From Hanamia caeni (GTDB lineage Bacteria > Bacteroidota > Bacteroidia > Chitinophagales > Chitinophagaceae): a stretch of 64,000 nucleotides of DNA. Position 1 is the first letter of the stretch. Every line of letters begins with the position of its first letter. Under the pieces are notes generated by a model that saw nothing but the letters and a program-made list of their open reading frames with translations, was not told the DNA's origin and searched no databases. Both the position numbers and the translations under genes were made by a program. Shown one piece after another: positions 43,236 through 51,732 of this stretch. The stretch is from positions 62,001-126,000 of the forward strand of contig NZ_RJJR01000016.1 of assembly GCF_003721595.1 (NCBI RefSeq). The letters run 5' to 3'.

Positions 43236-43259
43236 TTAACCAATTTTAAATTCACCTTT

Positions 43260-43817
43260 ATGAAGGCTTATAAGCTCGCCAGCGTAGACGCGTACATTGC
43301 AACGTTTCCTGAAAGTGTTCAAAAAATTTTGGAACGTATACGTATGACCGTTATACACGCGGCTCCGAAAGCAGAAGAAACGATCAGCTATGGAATGCCT
43401 GCTTTCAGGTACAAAGGCAAAGTCATTATTTATTTTGCCGGTTATAAAAGCCATATCGGCGTGTATGCCACACCGTTAGCTCATGCAGCGTTTCAAAAAG
43501 AATTATCCGGATACAAACAGGGAAGAGGTTCCGTGCAGTTCCCGCTCGACCAGCCTATGCCATTGGATTTAATCAAACGGATGGTGCAGTTCAGGATGAA
43601 ACAACAGGACGAGCCGCTTAGTGATATTTTTTCCGGCCTTTCGGCTCCCGCCAGGCGCGCGTTGCAGAATAATGGTATTACAACTTTAGCCGGGCTCGCT
43701 AAACATACGGAATCAGAAATATTATCATTGCACGGCATCGGTAAAACCGCCATCCCCGTTCTTCAAAAAGCGCTACAGAAAAAGAGATTGAAATTTCAAA
43801 AAGAAAAGGAAAAATAA
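43260..43817 (+). CDS. DUF1801 protein with C-terminal helix-hairpin-helix domain
   Basis: The 185-residue protein has an N-terminal DUF1801 (YdhG-like) domain (KAEETISYGMPAFRYKGKVI, YFAGYKSHIGVYATP) and a C-terminal helical domain, LSAPARRALQNNGITTLAGL followed by SLHGIGKTAIPVLQKAL, which looks like the helix-hairpin-helix of the RNA polymerase alpha C-terminal domain. This suggests nucleic-acid or protein binding. The fusion is known in Bacteroidota annotations; its role is not. Confidence 0.85.
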   Translation: MKAYKLASVDAYIATFPESVQKILERIRMTVIHAAPKAEETISYGMPAFRYKGKVIIYFAGYKSHIGVYATPLAHAAFQKELSGYKQGRGSVQFPLDQPMPLDLIKRMVQFRMKQQDEPLSDIFSGLSAPARRALQNNGITTLAGLAKHTESEILSLHGIGKTAIPVLQKALQKKRLKFQKEKEK

Positions 43818-43852
43818 AAGCAGACGCTTAGGCTAACAAATAAAAATACAGT

Positions 43853-43884
43853 TACAGTAAAACAATAAATCCGCAAGATTTTTC
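43853..43884 (+). repeat. Dispersed AT-rich motif, copy 3 (weaker)
   Basis: TACAGTAAAACAATAAATCC then GCAAGATTTTTC shares the first half and spacing of the motif, but not the final TATTTTG. It lies between convergent genes. Confidence 0.35.
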
Positions 43885-43885
43885 T

Positions 43886-45658
43886 TCACTCTTTCTTATC
43901 CAACGCAGGTTTGGTTATTTTATTCCTGTTCCCTACCCTAACCAGGATTGCAATAACGCTGATAATAACGACTAATACAATAAAGTAAATATAGCCCCCT
44001 GTGAGATTTTCTGTAACGGACGCAGCGGAAGTCTTTAAACGGTAGGCAGGTACAATCCACTGGAACAAATACGTTTGCGCTAAAACAATAAAGCAGGTGA
44101 AGCCTAACAGGATAAAACTATGCTTAACCGTAAACCTGAATAATTTTGATTCCTTTCCAACCAGGTTGCCGGCCGCTGCTGCAACGGCAATGGATGAAGG
44201 AGAAATCATTTTGCCAATAACGCCCCCTGAAGTATTTGCTGCAACAGTTAATACAGGGTCTATCCCGATGGAAGTGGCAGTAACGCTCTGCAGCTTGCCA
44301 AATAATGCATTGGAAGAGGTATCTGAGCCTGTAATAAATACGCCCAGCCAGCCGAGAATTGGTGCAAAGAAAGGGAATAACCAGCCGGTCATCGCAAGCG
44401 CCTCAGCGACAGTTAAAATAATTCCCGAATCATTCACCAAATAAGCAAAACCAAGAATGGAAGCAATCGTTATGATCGGGTATAAAAGTTGCTTGAGCGT
44501 GGCTAAAAATATCCCTGCGGCACTTTTGAAACTCAATCCTATCAATGGAACCGATATAATTGCTGATAAAAAAATGGCCGTTCCGGCAGCAGACAGGTAA
44601 TTAAATTTAAAAACATGCGGTATCAATTTACCATCAACACCCATAATAACATTATGAATTCCGGGAAATGAAAACACAACCTGGCCAAAAGAATTTAAGA
44701 GTTCTTTTATGGGTTGCAATCCCCATGCAATGATCATGATGGTTAAAATAATAAATGGCGACCAGGCTCTGATGATTTGCGCCATCGAATATTTAATCTC
44801 CTTATTAATTATATGCGGCTCTTCACCGGCAAACCGCCAGGTATTTTTCGGCTTCCGGAATTTTATGAAAATCATCAGGCATATTATAGAACCAATTCCT
44901 GCAAGAATATCGGGCAGCGATGGACCGAGAAAATTAGAACATGCCCATTGAATCAATGCAAAAGATAATCCGGATACCAAGACAGCAGGGAAAACTTCGC
45001 GTGTTTTTTTGATGCCGCACATCAAAACCACCAGGTAAAATGGAAGTATTAAAGATATAATCGGGAGTGTTCTTCCCACCATTTGCGAAATAGCCATTTC
45101 AGGAATGGACGTAACCTGAGAGGCAACCGTAATAGGTATTCCGATAGAGCCAAACGCTACAGGGGAAGTATTGGCGATAAGACACAAGCCAGCCGCATAA
45201 AGCGGATCAAACCCAAGGCCCACAAGCATTGCAGCCGTGATAGCAACAGGCGCTCCAAAGCCAGCGGTTCCTTCCAAAAAGGCCCCGAAAGAAAAGGCAA
45301 TTAACAAAGCCTGCAGCCTTCTGTCGGAAGTGACGGATGCCATAAAATATTTGATGATCTCAAACTGCCCGCTCTTTATAGTGATATTAAATAAAAAAAG
45401 CGCGGCAATAATGATCCAGCAAATCGGGAACAGGCCATACAGCGCCCCAGCGGCAACGGAGAGTAAAGATAATTTAACCGGCATGCCATAAATAAAAACA
45501 GCAATCAACACCGCAAGTAAAGTAGCGAATAAAATAGCCTTATAGCCTTCCATTTTTTGTATGATTAGCGCCCAGAAGATAAAAAGGACGGGCACTAAAG
45601 CAACTAAAACTGATAACGCTAAATTATTAAATGGATTAGTAACCTGTGACCAATGCAT
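43886..45658 (-). CDS. lldP: L-lactate permease (LctP family)
   Basis: The 590-residue protein has at least twelve hydrophobic segments. FSFGAFLEGTAGFGAPVAIT, NTSPVAFGSIGIPI, GVFITGSDTSSNALFGKLQ and AANTSGGVIGKMISPSSIAV are hallmark motifs of the lactate permease family. It imports lactate (possibly glycolate) with protons. No lactate dehydrogenase genes lie beside it. It is transcribed alone, away from the 386-codon gene's repeat region. Confidence 0.95.
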   Translation of the reverse strand: MHWSQVTNPFNNLALSVLVALVPVLFIFWALIIQKMEGYKAILFATLLAVLIAVFIYGMPVKLSLLSVAAGALYGLFPICWIIIAALFLFNITIKSGQFEIIKYFMASVTSDRRLQALLIAFSFGAFLEGTAGFGAPVAITAAMLVGLGFDPLYAAGLCLIANTSPVAFGSIGIPITVASQVTSIPEMAISQMVGRTLPIISLILPFYLVVLMCGIKKTREVFPAVLVSGLSFALIQWACSNFLGPSLPDILAGIGSIICLMIFIKFRKPKNTWRFAGEEPHIINKEIKYSMAQIIRAWSPFIILTIMIIAWGLQPIKELLNSFGQVVFSFPGIHNVIMGVDGKLIPHVFKFNYLSAAGTAIFLSAIISVPLIGLSFKSAAGIFLATLKQLLYPIITIASILGFAYLVNDSGIILTVAEALAMTGWLFPFFAPILGWLGVFITGSDTSSNALFGKLQSVTATSIGIDPVLTVAANTSGGVIGKMISPSSIAVAAAAGNLVGKESKLFRFTVKHSFILLGFTCFIVLAQTYLFQWIVPAYRLKTSAASVTENLTGGYIYFIVLVVIISVIAILVRVGNRNKITKPALDKKE

Positions 45659-45780
45659 ATTTTATTTTTGTGAATATTCGTGTAAGCATGACTGTTATAT
45701 TTGATAAATTGCTCTTGTCATCATCTATAATAAGCTTCATAACACAGCAATTAATACTATTTGTGAGTCTAATTATTACC

Positions 45781-45861
45781 AATTTGAGTTTGATTCAATC
45801 AATACTTTCGCTGGATTTTAAAAATACAGTAAAGCAATAAATATTTCGGATTTTTATTTTG
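45781..45861 (+). repeat. Direct repeat A (includes dispersed motif copy 4)
   Basis: AATTTGAGTTTGATTCAATC then AATACTTTCGC matches 47189-47219 at 28 of 31 positions. After a variable middle, AATACAGTAAAGCAATAAAT and ATTTTTATTTTG also recur in copy B. A and B lie in the same orientation on either side of the membrane-protein gene at 45930-47078. Confidence 0.7.
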
Positions 45862-45929
45862 GGAGAAAGATTCAGGCCTTAAGATGCAATTTTAAGCCCT
45901 CGGCCAGAAGGCCAGACGTGAGAACCGGC

Positions 45930-47078
45930 TTAATAGTTCTCCTTACCTGATCTTAAAAGCATATTTACCACGTTGTCATTAGAAAGCGCTTCTTCATGAT
46001 ATCGTGTAAATAATGTGTTTCTATGAAAGTTATTATCTCTTTTCCTGTCTGGCCATTGCTTGAAAATAAATCGAAGCGGTAAAGGGTTTTTAATATTATT
46101 GGGCGAATCAACGTTCAATTCATTCCAGCATTTTCTGAAAGATGTGCTGAGGGCAGGGACATCTGTTTTGGAATTTATAAACACAACAAACCGGTTCGTA
46201 GCTATGTGGTTAATAATCTGCCCAATCTCCCATTGAAGGCCCGCCCGTTCGGAAGTATAATCGCAGGCGTCAATGATAGCAAATTTTGTTTTTTCAAATA
46301 AAATGGTTACACACTGCTGCCAGATAACATCTGTGCAATAGAAAACATTGGAAGGGTAAGCGCCGGTCAGGTAATTTTCTGCCATCAAACCCTTTGTTTT
46401 AGGCGGAACAGGCATCACGGATGATTTATTGATAGAATCATGTAACTGCTGGGGGGACGTAAGTAAAAGCTTTTTCATAATCTTAGTGATAGAAAACATA
46501 TCCCACATTTTGCTGAAACCAATATCTTCGGGTGAGCCGAGGTAAAACACCGGGCCATGCCTTTGGAAGCCGCCAGCGACCTTATTCATTAAAGAACTGC
46601 CCGAATAAAAATTGAAGAAATAAAAGATGGATAAGGGTGCTATGTTAAAAATATTCTTTTCTTCCGTAAGATGTTGGTTTAAAGAAAAGCCATGGTCAGG
46701 AAGTTCATTTTGCTCATATATCTCCAGTTGAAAAAGAGGAATGTCGGCGACTTTTTGCTTTTGTTCGTTGGCGGCGCCTGCCATCGCTGCCGATGCTAAG
46801 ACATGACCGGTACGCATAGACCTGGCAACCCTTCTTTTGATGAGTGTCTGGATAAGGCCTAATATCACGATTATGGTGGCTATTGTGCCGAATATACCGA
46901 GCGGAACATCCTTGGTGAAATAAGCTAATACCAGCATTCCGATAGCTATAGAAAAAAATAGAATAAATCCGGTGAATTCGTTTTTGAGGGGCTTGCCTTC
47001 TTCGGCCTTTACCTGTTCGGGTGTGATTAAGCTTTGTGAAACGGCAGTAACTACGTCATTTCCGGTAAAGAGTTTCAT
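45930..47078 (-). CDS. Unrecognised two-helix membrane protein with a large cytoplasmic domain
   Basis: From MKLFTGNDVVTAVSQSLITP the protein has 382 residues (47090 would be TTG). Two membrane helices (TGFILFFSIAIGMLVLAYFT, VPLGIFGTIATIIVILGLIQ) lie at about residues 36-82, followed by a basic stretch and a 290-residue soluble domain. That domain has VFYLGSPEDIGFSKMWDMFS and, later, WQQCVTILFEKTKFAIIDAC then TSERAGLQWEIGQIIN. The latter recalls membrane-tethered domains with a WEI/WEL motif that look TIR- or SLOG-like, but I cannot assign it. Flanking direct repeats suggest it arrived or duplicated as a unit. Confidence 0.75.
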   Translation of the reverse strand: MKLFTGNDVVTAVSQSLITPEQVKAEEGKPLKNEFTGFILFFSIAIGMLVLAYFTKDVPLGIFGTIATIIVILGLIQTLIKRRVARSMRTGHVLASAAMAGAANEQKQKVADIPLFQLEIYEQNELPDHGFSLNQHLTEEKNIFNIAPLSIFYFFNFYSGSSLMNKVAGGFQRHGPVFYLGSPEDIGFSKMWDMFSITKIMKKLLLTSPQQLHDSINKSSVMPVPPKTKGLMAENYLTGAYPSNVFYCTDVIWQQCVTILFEKTKFAIIDACDYTSERAGLQWEIGQIINHIATNRFVVFINSKTDVPALSTSFRKCWNELNVDSPNNIKNPLPLRFIFKQWPDRKRDNNFHRNTLFTRYHEEALSNDNVVNMLLRSGKENY

Positions 47079-47188
47079 TTGATAAAACAATTAGGATAAG
47101 TAAATCTACTTTTTCCTTTGTGCTGATTGAAAAAATTTTTTCTTCAGGATATTGGTGGCGCCGGCAGGAAAAACCAAGCCTTACCTAG

Positions 47189-47279
47189 AATTTGAATTTG
47201 ATTCAAACAACACTTTCGCGCGTGACAGCGAGGTATTAAGAATACAGTAAAGGAAGAAATAAGGAGAATTTTTATTTTG
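47189..47279 (+). repeat. Direct repeat B (includes dispersed motif copy 5)
   Basis: Starts AATTTGAATTTGATTCAAAC then AACACTTTCGC and ends AATACAGTAAAGGAAGAAAT, seven bases, AATTTTTATTTTG. It is ten bases longer than repeat A because of an insertion in the middle. It lies upstream of the membrane-protein gene. Confidence 0.7.
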
Positions 47280-47295
47280 ATCTTTTACCTTTTCC

Positions 47296-47471
47296 CTTAC
47301 TCGAAATTTAAACTGTCTTTTATTCCGGTCAGAAAATTAAGCTTGTTTTGAAGTTTATGGTAGTCTTCATTTCCTTCGGCAAATGCCGCAAACATATTCT
47401 CAATCACTTTTTTTTATGATATATTCATCATGATGCTTTTTAAAAATACTTCTTGAAATTATTACACTCAT
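47296..47471 (-). pseudogene. Fragment of an unknown small gene after the SDR remnant, frameshifted at an A8 run
   Basis: ATG 47469-47471 overlaps the SDR stop (TAATG) and reads MSVIISRSIFKKHHDEYIIK until a stop just after a run of eight A. One frame over, the sequence continues VIENMFAAFAEGNEDYHKLQ then NKLNFLTGIKDSLNFE and stops at 47296. Joining the two by a one-base change in the A run gives a protein of about 57 residues. I do not recognise it; it could be real but mis-sequenced, or decayed. Confidence 0.4.
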
Positions 47472-47647
47472 TATACATTTCCATAAATATTGGATTCTCC
47501 ACCGTCAATAGCAATGGTTTGTCCATTTACATAAGAGGCATCTTCACTCAAAAGGAAGGCCACTACTTTGGCTACCTCCGCGGGCAAGCCTAATCTTTTG
47601 GTTGGGTTTCGCTGTGCGTATTCTGTTTCTGCTGCTTTGGGGTCGTT
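47471..47647 (-). pseudogene. C-terminal remnant of a short-chain dehydrogenase/reductase
   Basis: The minus-strand frame reads DPKAAETEYAQRNPTKRLGL, PAEVAKVVAFLLSEDASYVN and GQTIAIDGGESNIYGNV, the unmistakable end of an SDR enzyme (GxPxEVA, DASYVNGQTIAIDGG). A stop (47648-47650) lies directly upstream and no Rossmann GxxxGxG part is found, so about 200 N-terminal residues are missing. Confidence 0.88.
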
Positions 47648-47824
47648 CTAAAGTGCGTGACATCATTTGTGATACTTTTTTTCGGCGCTATTGATTCATA
47701 TTGTGAAACAATTGTTTTAGTAAACAAGCAAATACGATGCTTTTGCATTTAGCATAAAATATGGTAAAATCCTATTTCTTTAGCCTTAAGTTTGGCGGCC
47801 GTGGCTGTCCACTGGTACTTACTT

Positions 47825-48229
47825 TTAGTTGGCAAACTTTCTTATTGCTTCCGGCGTAACGGGCGTAAACAGGTTAACAAGGTTGCCATCAGGGTCTCGG
47901 AATAAAAAGGATTTATTGCCCCACGGCATCGTTGTAGGTTTTTGAACAATGTGATGTTCAAGGTAAGCGGCTAACCTTTCATACTCTTTATCCACGTCTT
48001 GTACTTTAAATTCTATTATAGCACTACGGTTTTGTGCCGCTTTTGCCACTTCATCCTCACCGAAGAATTGTAGTGTGTTGGTGCTACCAATTGCTAATGT
48101 GGCTGCCTCGGTTTGCAGTTCAGCAAAATCAGGGGTGTATTGCACTACAGACATTCCTGTTACCTGCTCGTAAAATTTTACTAACTCATTTACGTTCGTC
48201 GCAATTATGCGGGTTGATACTAAATTCAT
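47825..48229 (-). CDS. VOC-fold (glyoxalase-like) protein
   Basis: From MNLVSTRIIATNVNELVKFY the protein has 134 residues and one VOC domain: FYEQVTGMSVVQYTPDFAEL, AIIEFKVQDVDKEYERL and the closing SFLFRDPDGNLVNLFTPVT. Glu and His-type metal ligands fit the fold, but the substrate is unknown. ATG 48229 gives the normal family start; the frame to 48346 adds 39 unrelated residues. Confidence 0.9.
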   Translation of the reverse strand: MNLVSTRIIATNVNELVKFYEQVTGMSVVQYTPDFAELQTEAATLAIGSTNTLQFFGEDEVAKAAQNRSAIIEFKVQDVDKEYERLAAYLEHHIVQKPTTMPWGNKSFLFRDPDGNLVNLFTPVTPEAIRKFAN

Positions 48230-48444
48230 CTCTCTAATTTTAATGAGTCGCAAAACTAATTTCGCTTTATGACAGCTGTATGTCAGTAGTAAAAAAATAT
48301 TTTCCCCTGCTGTTATTGGCGTCCCGTCAACAATCTGACGAATCACTTTTCATAAAATTAATAATAAAACTATTGGCGCCTCGCCAACAGCAGCCACGAT
48401 AAAACTAAATCAATAAATCTTCAGTGCCTCAGCCGGATAAAAGA

Positions 48445-48479
48445 TATAGTGAAGCAATAATTTCAGCATTTTCATTTTG
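48445..48479 (+). repeat. Dispersed AT-rich motif, copy 6
   Basis: ATATAGTGAAGCAATAATTT then CAGCATTTTCATTTTG matches the consensus with a few substitutions. It lies between the divergent VOC gene and the truncated secreted gene. Confidence 0.4.
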
Positions 48480-48649
48480 ATAAAATTAAAGTTGCTATCA
48501 GATTTAAGCACAAACAAATTATCTTTTCTTGCCTATATTTTATCAATTACACGTTTATAATTTCCTTTGATATAAATTTAACCGGACGAACAATTACAAA
48601 AAGATAATTAATTCATACTTCCCATCTCTAAACAGCAAAGCAACAAATA

Positions 48650-48805
48650 ATGAAGAATTTTATTTTTCTCTTTTCGGTTTTTTTCTCTGCACAATTGTTT
48701 GCGCAAAACTCCCCGCAGCAAATGCACCTGAATGATAAAGCGTACCTCGAATACCAGGGCGTAAATGTGATGCTCGCATGGGATTTTTATCCTGAAGGTC
48801 GATAA
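48650..48805 (+). pseudogene. Truncated 5' end of a secreted protein gene
   Basis: ATG 48650 opens a signal peptide (MKNFIFLFSVFFSAQLFAQ) and 32 further residues, NSPQQMHLNDKAYLEYQGVN and VMLAWDFYPEGR, ending in TAA at 48803-48805. The segment after the signal resembles the start of a secreted Bacteroidota enzyme (LNDKxYLExxGxNVMLxxDFYPEG), which would continue for hundreds of residues. No continuation is found in another frame before the next gene, so it looks like a remnant. Confidence 0.6.
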
Positions 48806-48922
48806 TTCGTATGTTGGTTTCTACTAAGGCTGGGTTTCTCAGAATAAAAAATGCTGCAATTTATTCGTTTACTGATGTTGGGAGGAAAGAAGATTTTTGA
48901 CATTTATTTTAAATGCGTTTAT

Positions 48923-50254
48923 ATGAAATTAAAATTATTAATCCTAACAACCATTATTTCGGCATCCTCATCCGCCCAAACCACGAACCTCGATAGCATC
49001 AAATCGCAGATGCGCTACGCTGCCAAACAAGGTTTAATCGATAAATATTATCCGCGCAATATTGACACACTTTATGGCGGATACTTAAGCAGTTTTTCTT
49101 ACGATATAAAACCAGTGGGCACACAGGATAAAATGATTGTTACGCAGGCACGCCATACCTGGTCAACCGCAAAGGCCGCAATGTTTTATCATGACACCGC
49201 TTATATATCCATGTCGCGCCACGGATTTTATTTTTTACGTGATAAGATGTGGGATAAAAATTATGGGGGCTTTTATAATTTGGTTGCAAGAGATGGCACG
49301 CCGAAAAGCGATATGAAACAAGCTTATGGAAATGCGTTTGCCATTTATGGTTTGTGCGCCTACTATGAATGTTCGGGCGATACTGCCGGTTTGAATCTTG
49401 CAAAAAAAGCTTTTCTGTGGTTAGAAAAGAACAGCCACGACCCAATATACAAAGGCTATTATCAATACCTCAACGGGGATGGTTCGCATGTAACCAGAAC
49501 CACCGATATACCCGGCACTTCAGATATTGGTTACAAAGACCAGAACAGTTCGATACATATTTTAGAAGCGCTGACAGAATTATATAAAGTTTGGAAAGAT
49601 CCTTTAGTAAAAGAAAGATTGCAGGAAATGCTCCATTTAATTCGCGATACGATCGTTACACCACAAGGTTATCTACAATTGTATTTTACCTACGATTGGA
49701 AGCCTGTCTCCTATCGCGATTCGTCTGATGCCTTCATCAAAAAAAATCATTACATAGATCATGTTTCTTTTGGCCATGATGTGGAGACGGCTTATTTAAT
49801 GAAAGAAGCTACCGAGGCCTTAGGCAATATGCACGATACAAAAACAGCAGCTATTGGGAAGAAAATGGTTGATCACGCATTGCGTAATGGTTGGGACGAT
49901 TCATTGGGCGGCTTTTATGATGAAGGCTATTATTTCAACAATAAGCCTGGATTGACAATCACCTACAAAACCAAGAACTGGTGGGCGCAGGCAGAAGCAT
50001 TGAATACTTTGCTGATATTTTCAGATATGTACCCAGATGATCCGATGAACTATTTACAAAAGTTTTTTAAGGAATGGCAGTATGTCCAGACATACTTAAT
50101 TGACCATGGACATGGCGATTGGTATGAAGGAGGTATTGACCAGGAACCGCAGCGAAAAACTTCACTGAAGGCTCATATATGGAAGGGGACATATCATGTG
50201 TTTCGTGCATTAATGAATTGTATCAACCGAATCGAAGAAAACAAAAACAAATAG
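48923..50254 (+). CDS. AGE family epimerase/isomerase, secreted
   Basis: From MKLKLLILTTIISASSSAQT the protein has 443 residues with a signal peptide. The mature part is an (alpha/alpha)6-barrel of the N-acylglucosamine 2-epimerase family: ARHTWSTAKAAMFYHDTAYI, DKNYGGFYNLVARDGTPKSD, KQAYGNAFAIYGLCAYYE, SFGHDVETAYLMKEATEALG and KNWWAQAEALNTLLIFSDMY. The conserved His/Arg residues of these motifs are the likely base and substrate ligands. Substrate may be N-acetylglucosamine, cellobiose or another sugar; export is unusual for an epimerase. Frame upstream to 48851 is probably untranslated. Confidence 0.88.
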   Translation: MKLKLLILTTIISASSSAQTTNLDSIKSQMRYAAKQGLIDKYYPRNIDTLYGGYLSSFSYDIKPVGTQDKMIVTQARHTWSTAKAAMFYHDTAYISMSRHGFYFLRDKMWDKNYGGFYNLVARDGTPKSDMKQAYGNAFAIYGLCAYYECSGDTAGLNLAKKAFLWLEKNSHDPIYKGYYQYLNGDGSHVTRTTDIPGTSDIGYKDQNSSIHILEALTELYKVWKDPLVKERLQEMLHLIRDTIVTPQGYLQLYFTYDWKPVSYRDSSDAFIKKNHYIDHVSFGHDVETAYLMKEATEALGNMHDTKTAAIGKKMVDHALRNGWDDSLGGFYDEGYYFNNKPGLTITYKTKNWWAQAEALNTLLIFSDMYPDDPMNYLQKFFKEWQYVQTYLIDHGHGDWYEGGIDQEPQRKTSLKAHIWKGTYHVFRALMNCINRIEENKNK

Positions 50255-50562
50255 CCAGTCTGATTACCACAGGCCAGTTTTCTTGCGAAATTGAATCGGG
50301 ATAAATGCAGTAAGGCCATTTTATGCCGAAATTTAGTTTATCCATTAACAAAAAAATCAGCCTTTTTTGTAAAAAATAATTACGTCATTTTACCCAGATT
50401 CTTTCAATCAGATCAAAACTTATCCTGCATTTTAATTCAAGCATCCAATTGCTCAATTCATTGATTGAATAAATCATTTCAGCCCTTATAGCCTTTACAG
50501 CCGTAAGTTTCAACACTAATTTTGTTTTGCAATACAATTAAATCATTAAAAAAACATTTAAA
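50255..50562. promoter_or_regulatory. Intergenic region with promoter for the outer-membrane protein
   Basis: No gene is seen in these 308 bases. TAATTTTG (50517-50524) matches the Bacteroidetes -7 element and would give a leader of about 35 bases for the gene at 50563. The -33 position shows TTTA (50494-50497) rather than TTTG. Confidence 0.45.
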
Positions 50563-51099
50563 ATGAAAAAAACAAAATTACTTATGTCAGCATTATTTGC
50601 TAGTGCTATTTTCTTCACCAGTTCAGTGTACGCCCAGCAATTAAAAGGAACCAATTTCGTAAACGTAGGTGTAGGTATCGGTACTTATGGTTTCAGCGGC
50701 ACAGGTGGATTACCCATTGTCGCAACTGTCGAACACGGCTTCTCTGATAAAATAAGCGCCGGCGTTTATGGTGGATTTATCCAAAGGAATTATGATGGAG
50801 ATTTAAAATATTCATACAAAGTTTTTGGTGTAAAAGGCTCCTATCATTTTAACGATGCATTAAATATCGCAAATCCAAATGTGGATGTGTATGGCGGCGC
50901 AGCACTATATTACAGAAGCTTCACCCTAAAATATAAAGACAGCGAAAATCCCGAATACAGTGGAAAAAGCACTGGTGGCGATTTGGGCATAGGAATTTTT
51001 GCAGGCGGCAGATACCTCTTTTCAAAAAATGCAGGCGTCTTCACAGAAATTGGTTATGGCATTTCACCTTTACAAGTGGGATTGACGCTAAAGTTTTGA
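50563..51099 (+). CDS. Small outer-membrane beta-barrel protein
   Basis: The 178-residue protein has a signal peptide (LLMSALFASAIFFTSSVYA) and a barrel-like remainder rich in Gly and aromatic residues with alternating strands: NVGVGIGTYGFSGTGGLPIV, KISAGVYGGFIQRNYDGD, ALYYRSFTLKYKD and the terminal YGISPLQVGLTLKF with C-terminal Phe. It looks like an opacity/OmpW-type eight-strand barrel. Role unknown. Confidence 0.82.
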   Translation: MKKTKLLMSALFASAIFFTSSVYAQQLKGTNFVNVGVGIGTYGFSGTGGLPIVATVEHGFSDKISAGVYGGFIQRNYDGDLKYSYKVFGVKGSYHFNDALNIANPNVDVYGGAALYYRSFTLKYKDSENPEYSGKSTGGDLGIGIFAGGRYLFSKNAGVFTEIGYGISPLQVGLTLKF

Positions 51100-51261
51100 T
51101 CAGTAATCGGGCGATAACAAAAAAAGGGTTCATCATCAAAGTAATGGACACTTTTGCTTTGTGTTTAAAAAGTAGCTTCAATAACAACCCGGGCTCGCAC
51201 ACTAAATTATATTACAGGGCTGACAGAATAAAAATTCAAAGTATTTGTTGGCCCACTAAAA

Positions 51262-51294
51262 AAAACCGCAAGCACATTCTTGTGCCCGCGGTTT
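51262..51294. terminator. Bidirectional terminator
   Basis: AAAACCGC plus GCAC (left) pair with GTGC plus GCGGTTTT (right), with A runs before and T runs after on both strands. It separates the convergent outer-membrane protein gene and the gene at 51314-51625. Confidence 0.75.
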
Positions 51295-51313
51295 TCATTA
51301 TTATTATAGCCTG

Positions 51314-51625
51314 TTATTTCTTTTTCTTTAAAAATTCGGGCAATGAAAAACTAAAGTTCTTTTTCCTTCTCCCTTCGTGTGCGTTATTTTTAAAAGGATC
51401 TTCCGGAAGCCTGGATGGCTCAGCATTTGGAACAACTTCTCCCTTTCTGTAATATCTTCCTGTCACACCATCGGTGTAATAGCGCATGTCCGGATCGTTA
51501 TCGCCTGATTCATTGATTTTTCCGAGATAATAGCTTTGATTGCGGAAATCAAAATTCCATTCTTTTGCAGGCCGTTCAAGGGGTTCAGCATCTTTGTCGT
51601 TATAAGGATTCCAATCCTGGCTCAT
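51314..51625 (-). CDS. Small conserved-looking hypothetical protein
   Basis: The 103-residue product, MSQDWNPYNDKDAEPLERPA at the start, is hydrophilic, Tyr- and Pro-rich (YYTDGVTGRYYRKGEVVPNA) and ends with a basic patch (LPEFLKKKK). No signal, membrane segment or known motif is seen. I accept it as a gene because it lies alone between two terminator-bounded units and has an even, protein-like composition. Confidence 0.6.
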   Translation of the reverse strand: MSQDWNPYNDKDAEPLERPAKEWNFDFRNQSYYLGKINESGDNDPDMRYYTDGVTGRYYRKGEVVPNAEPSRLPEDPFKNNAHEGRRKKNFSFSLPEFLKKKK

Positions 51626-51732
51626 AATTGATCATTTATTATTGTAAAAATATATTCTTAATCCGCTACAAATTTACACAAGATTTTTTTGTTTAAATTG
51701 AAAAGGAAAAAGCTGTGATCGAAACCACTTTA

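Noticed and set aside
45646..45840. 64-codon hydrophobic plus-strand frame
   Set aside because: Runs into repeat A and overlaps the lactate permease start; the hydrophobicity reflects T-rich DNA.
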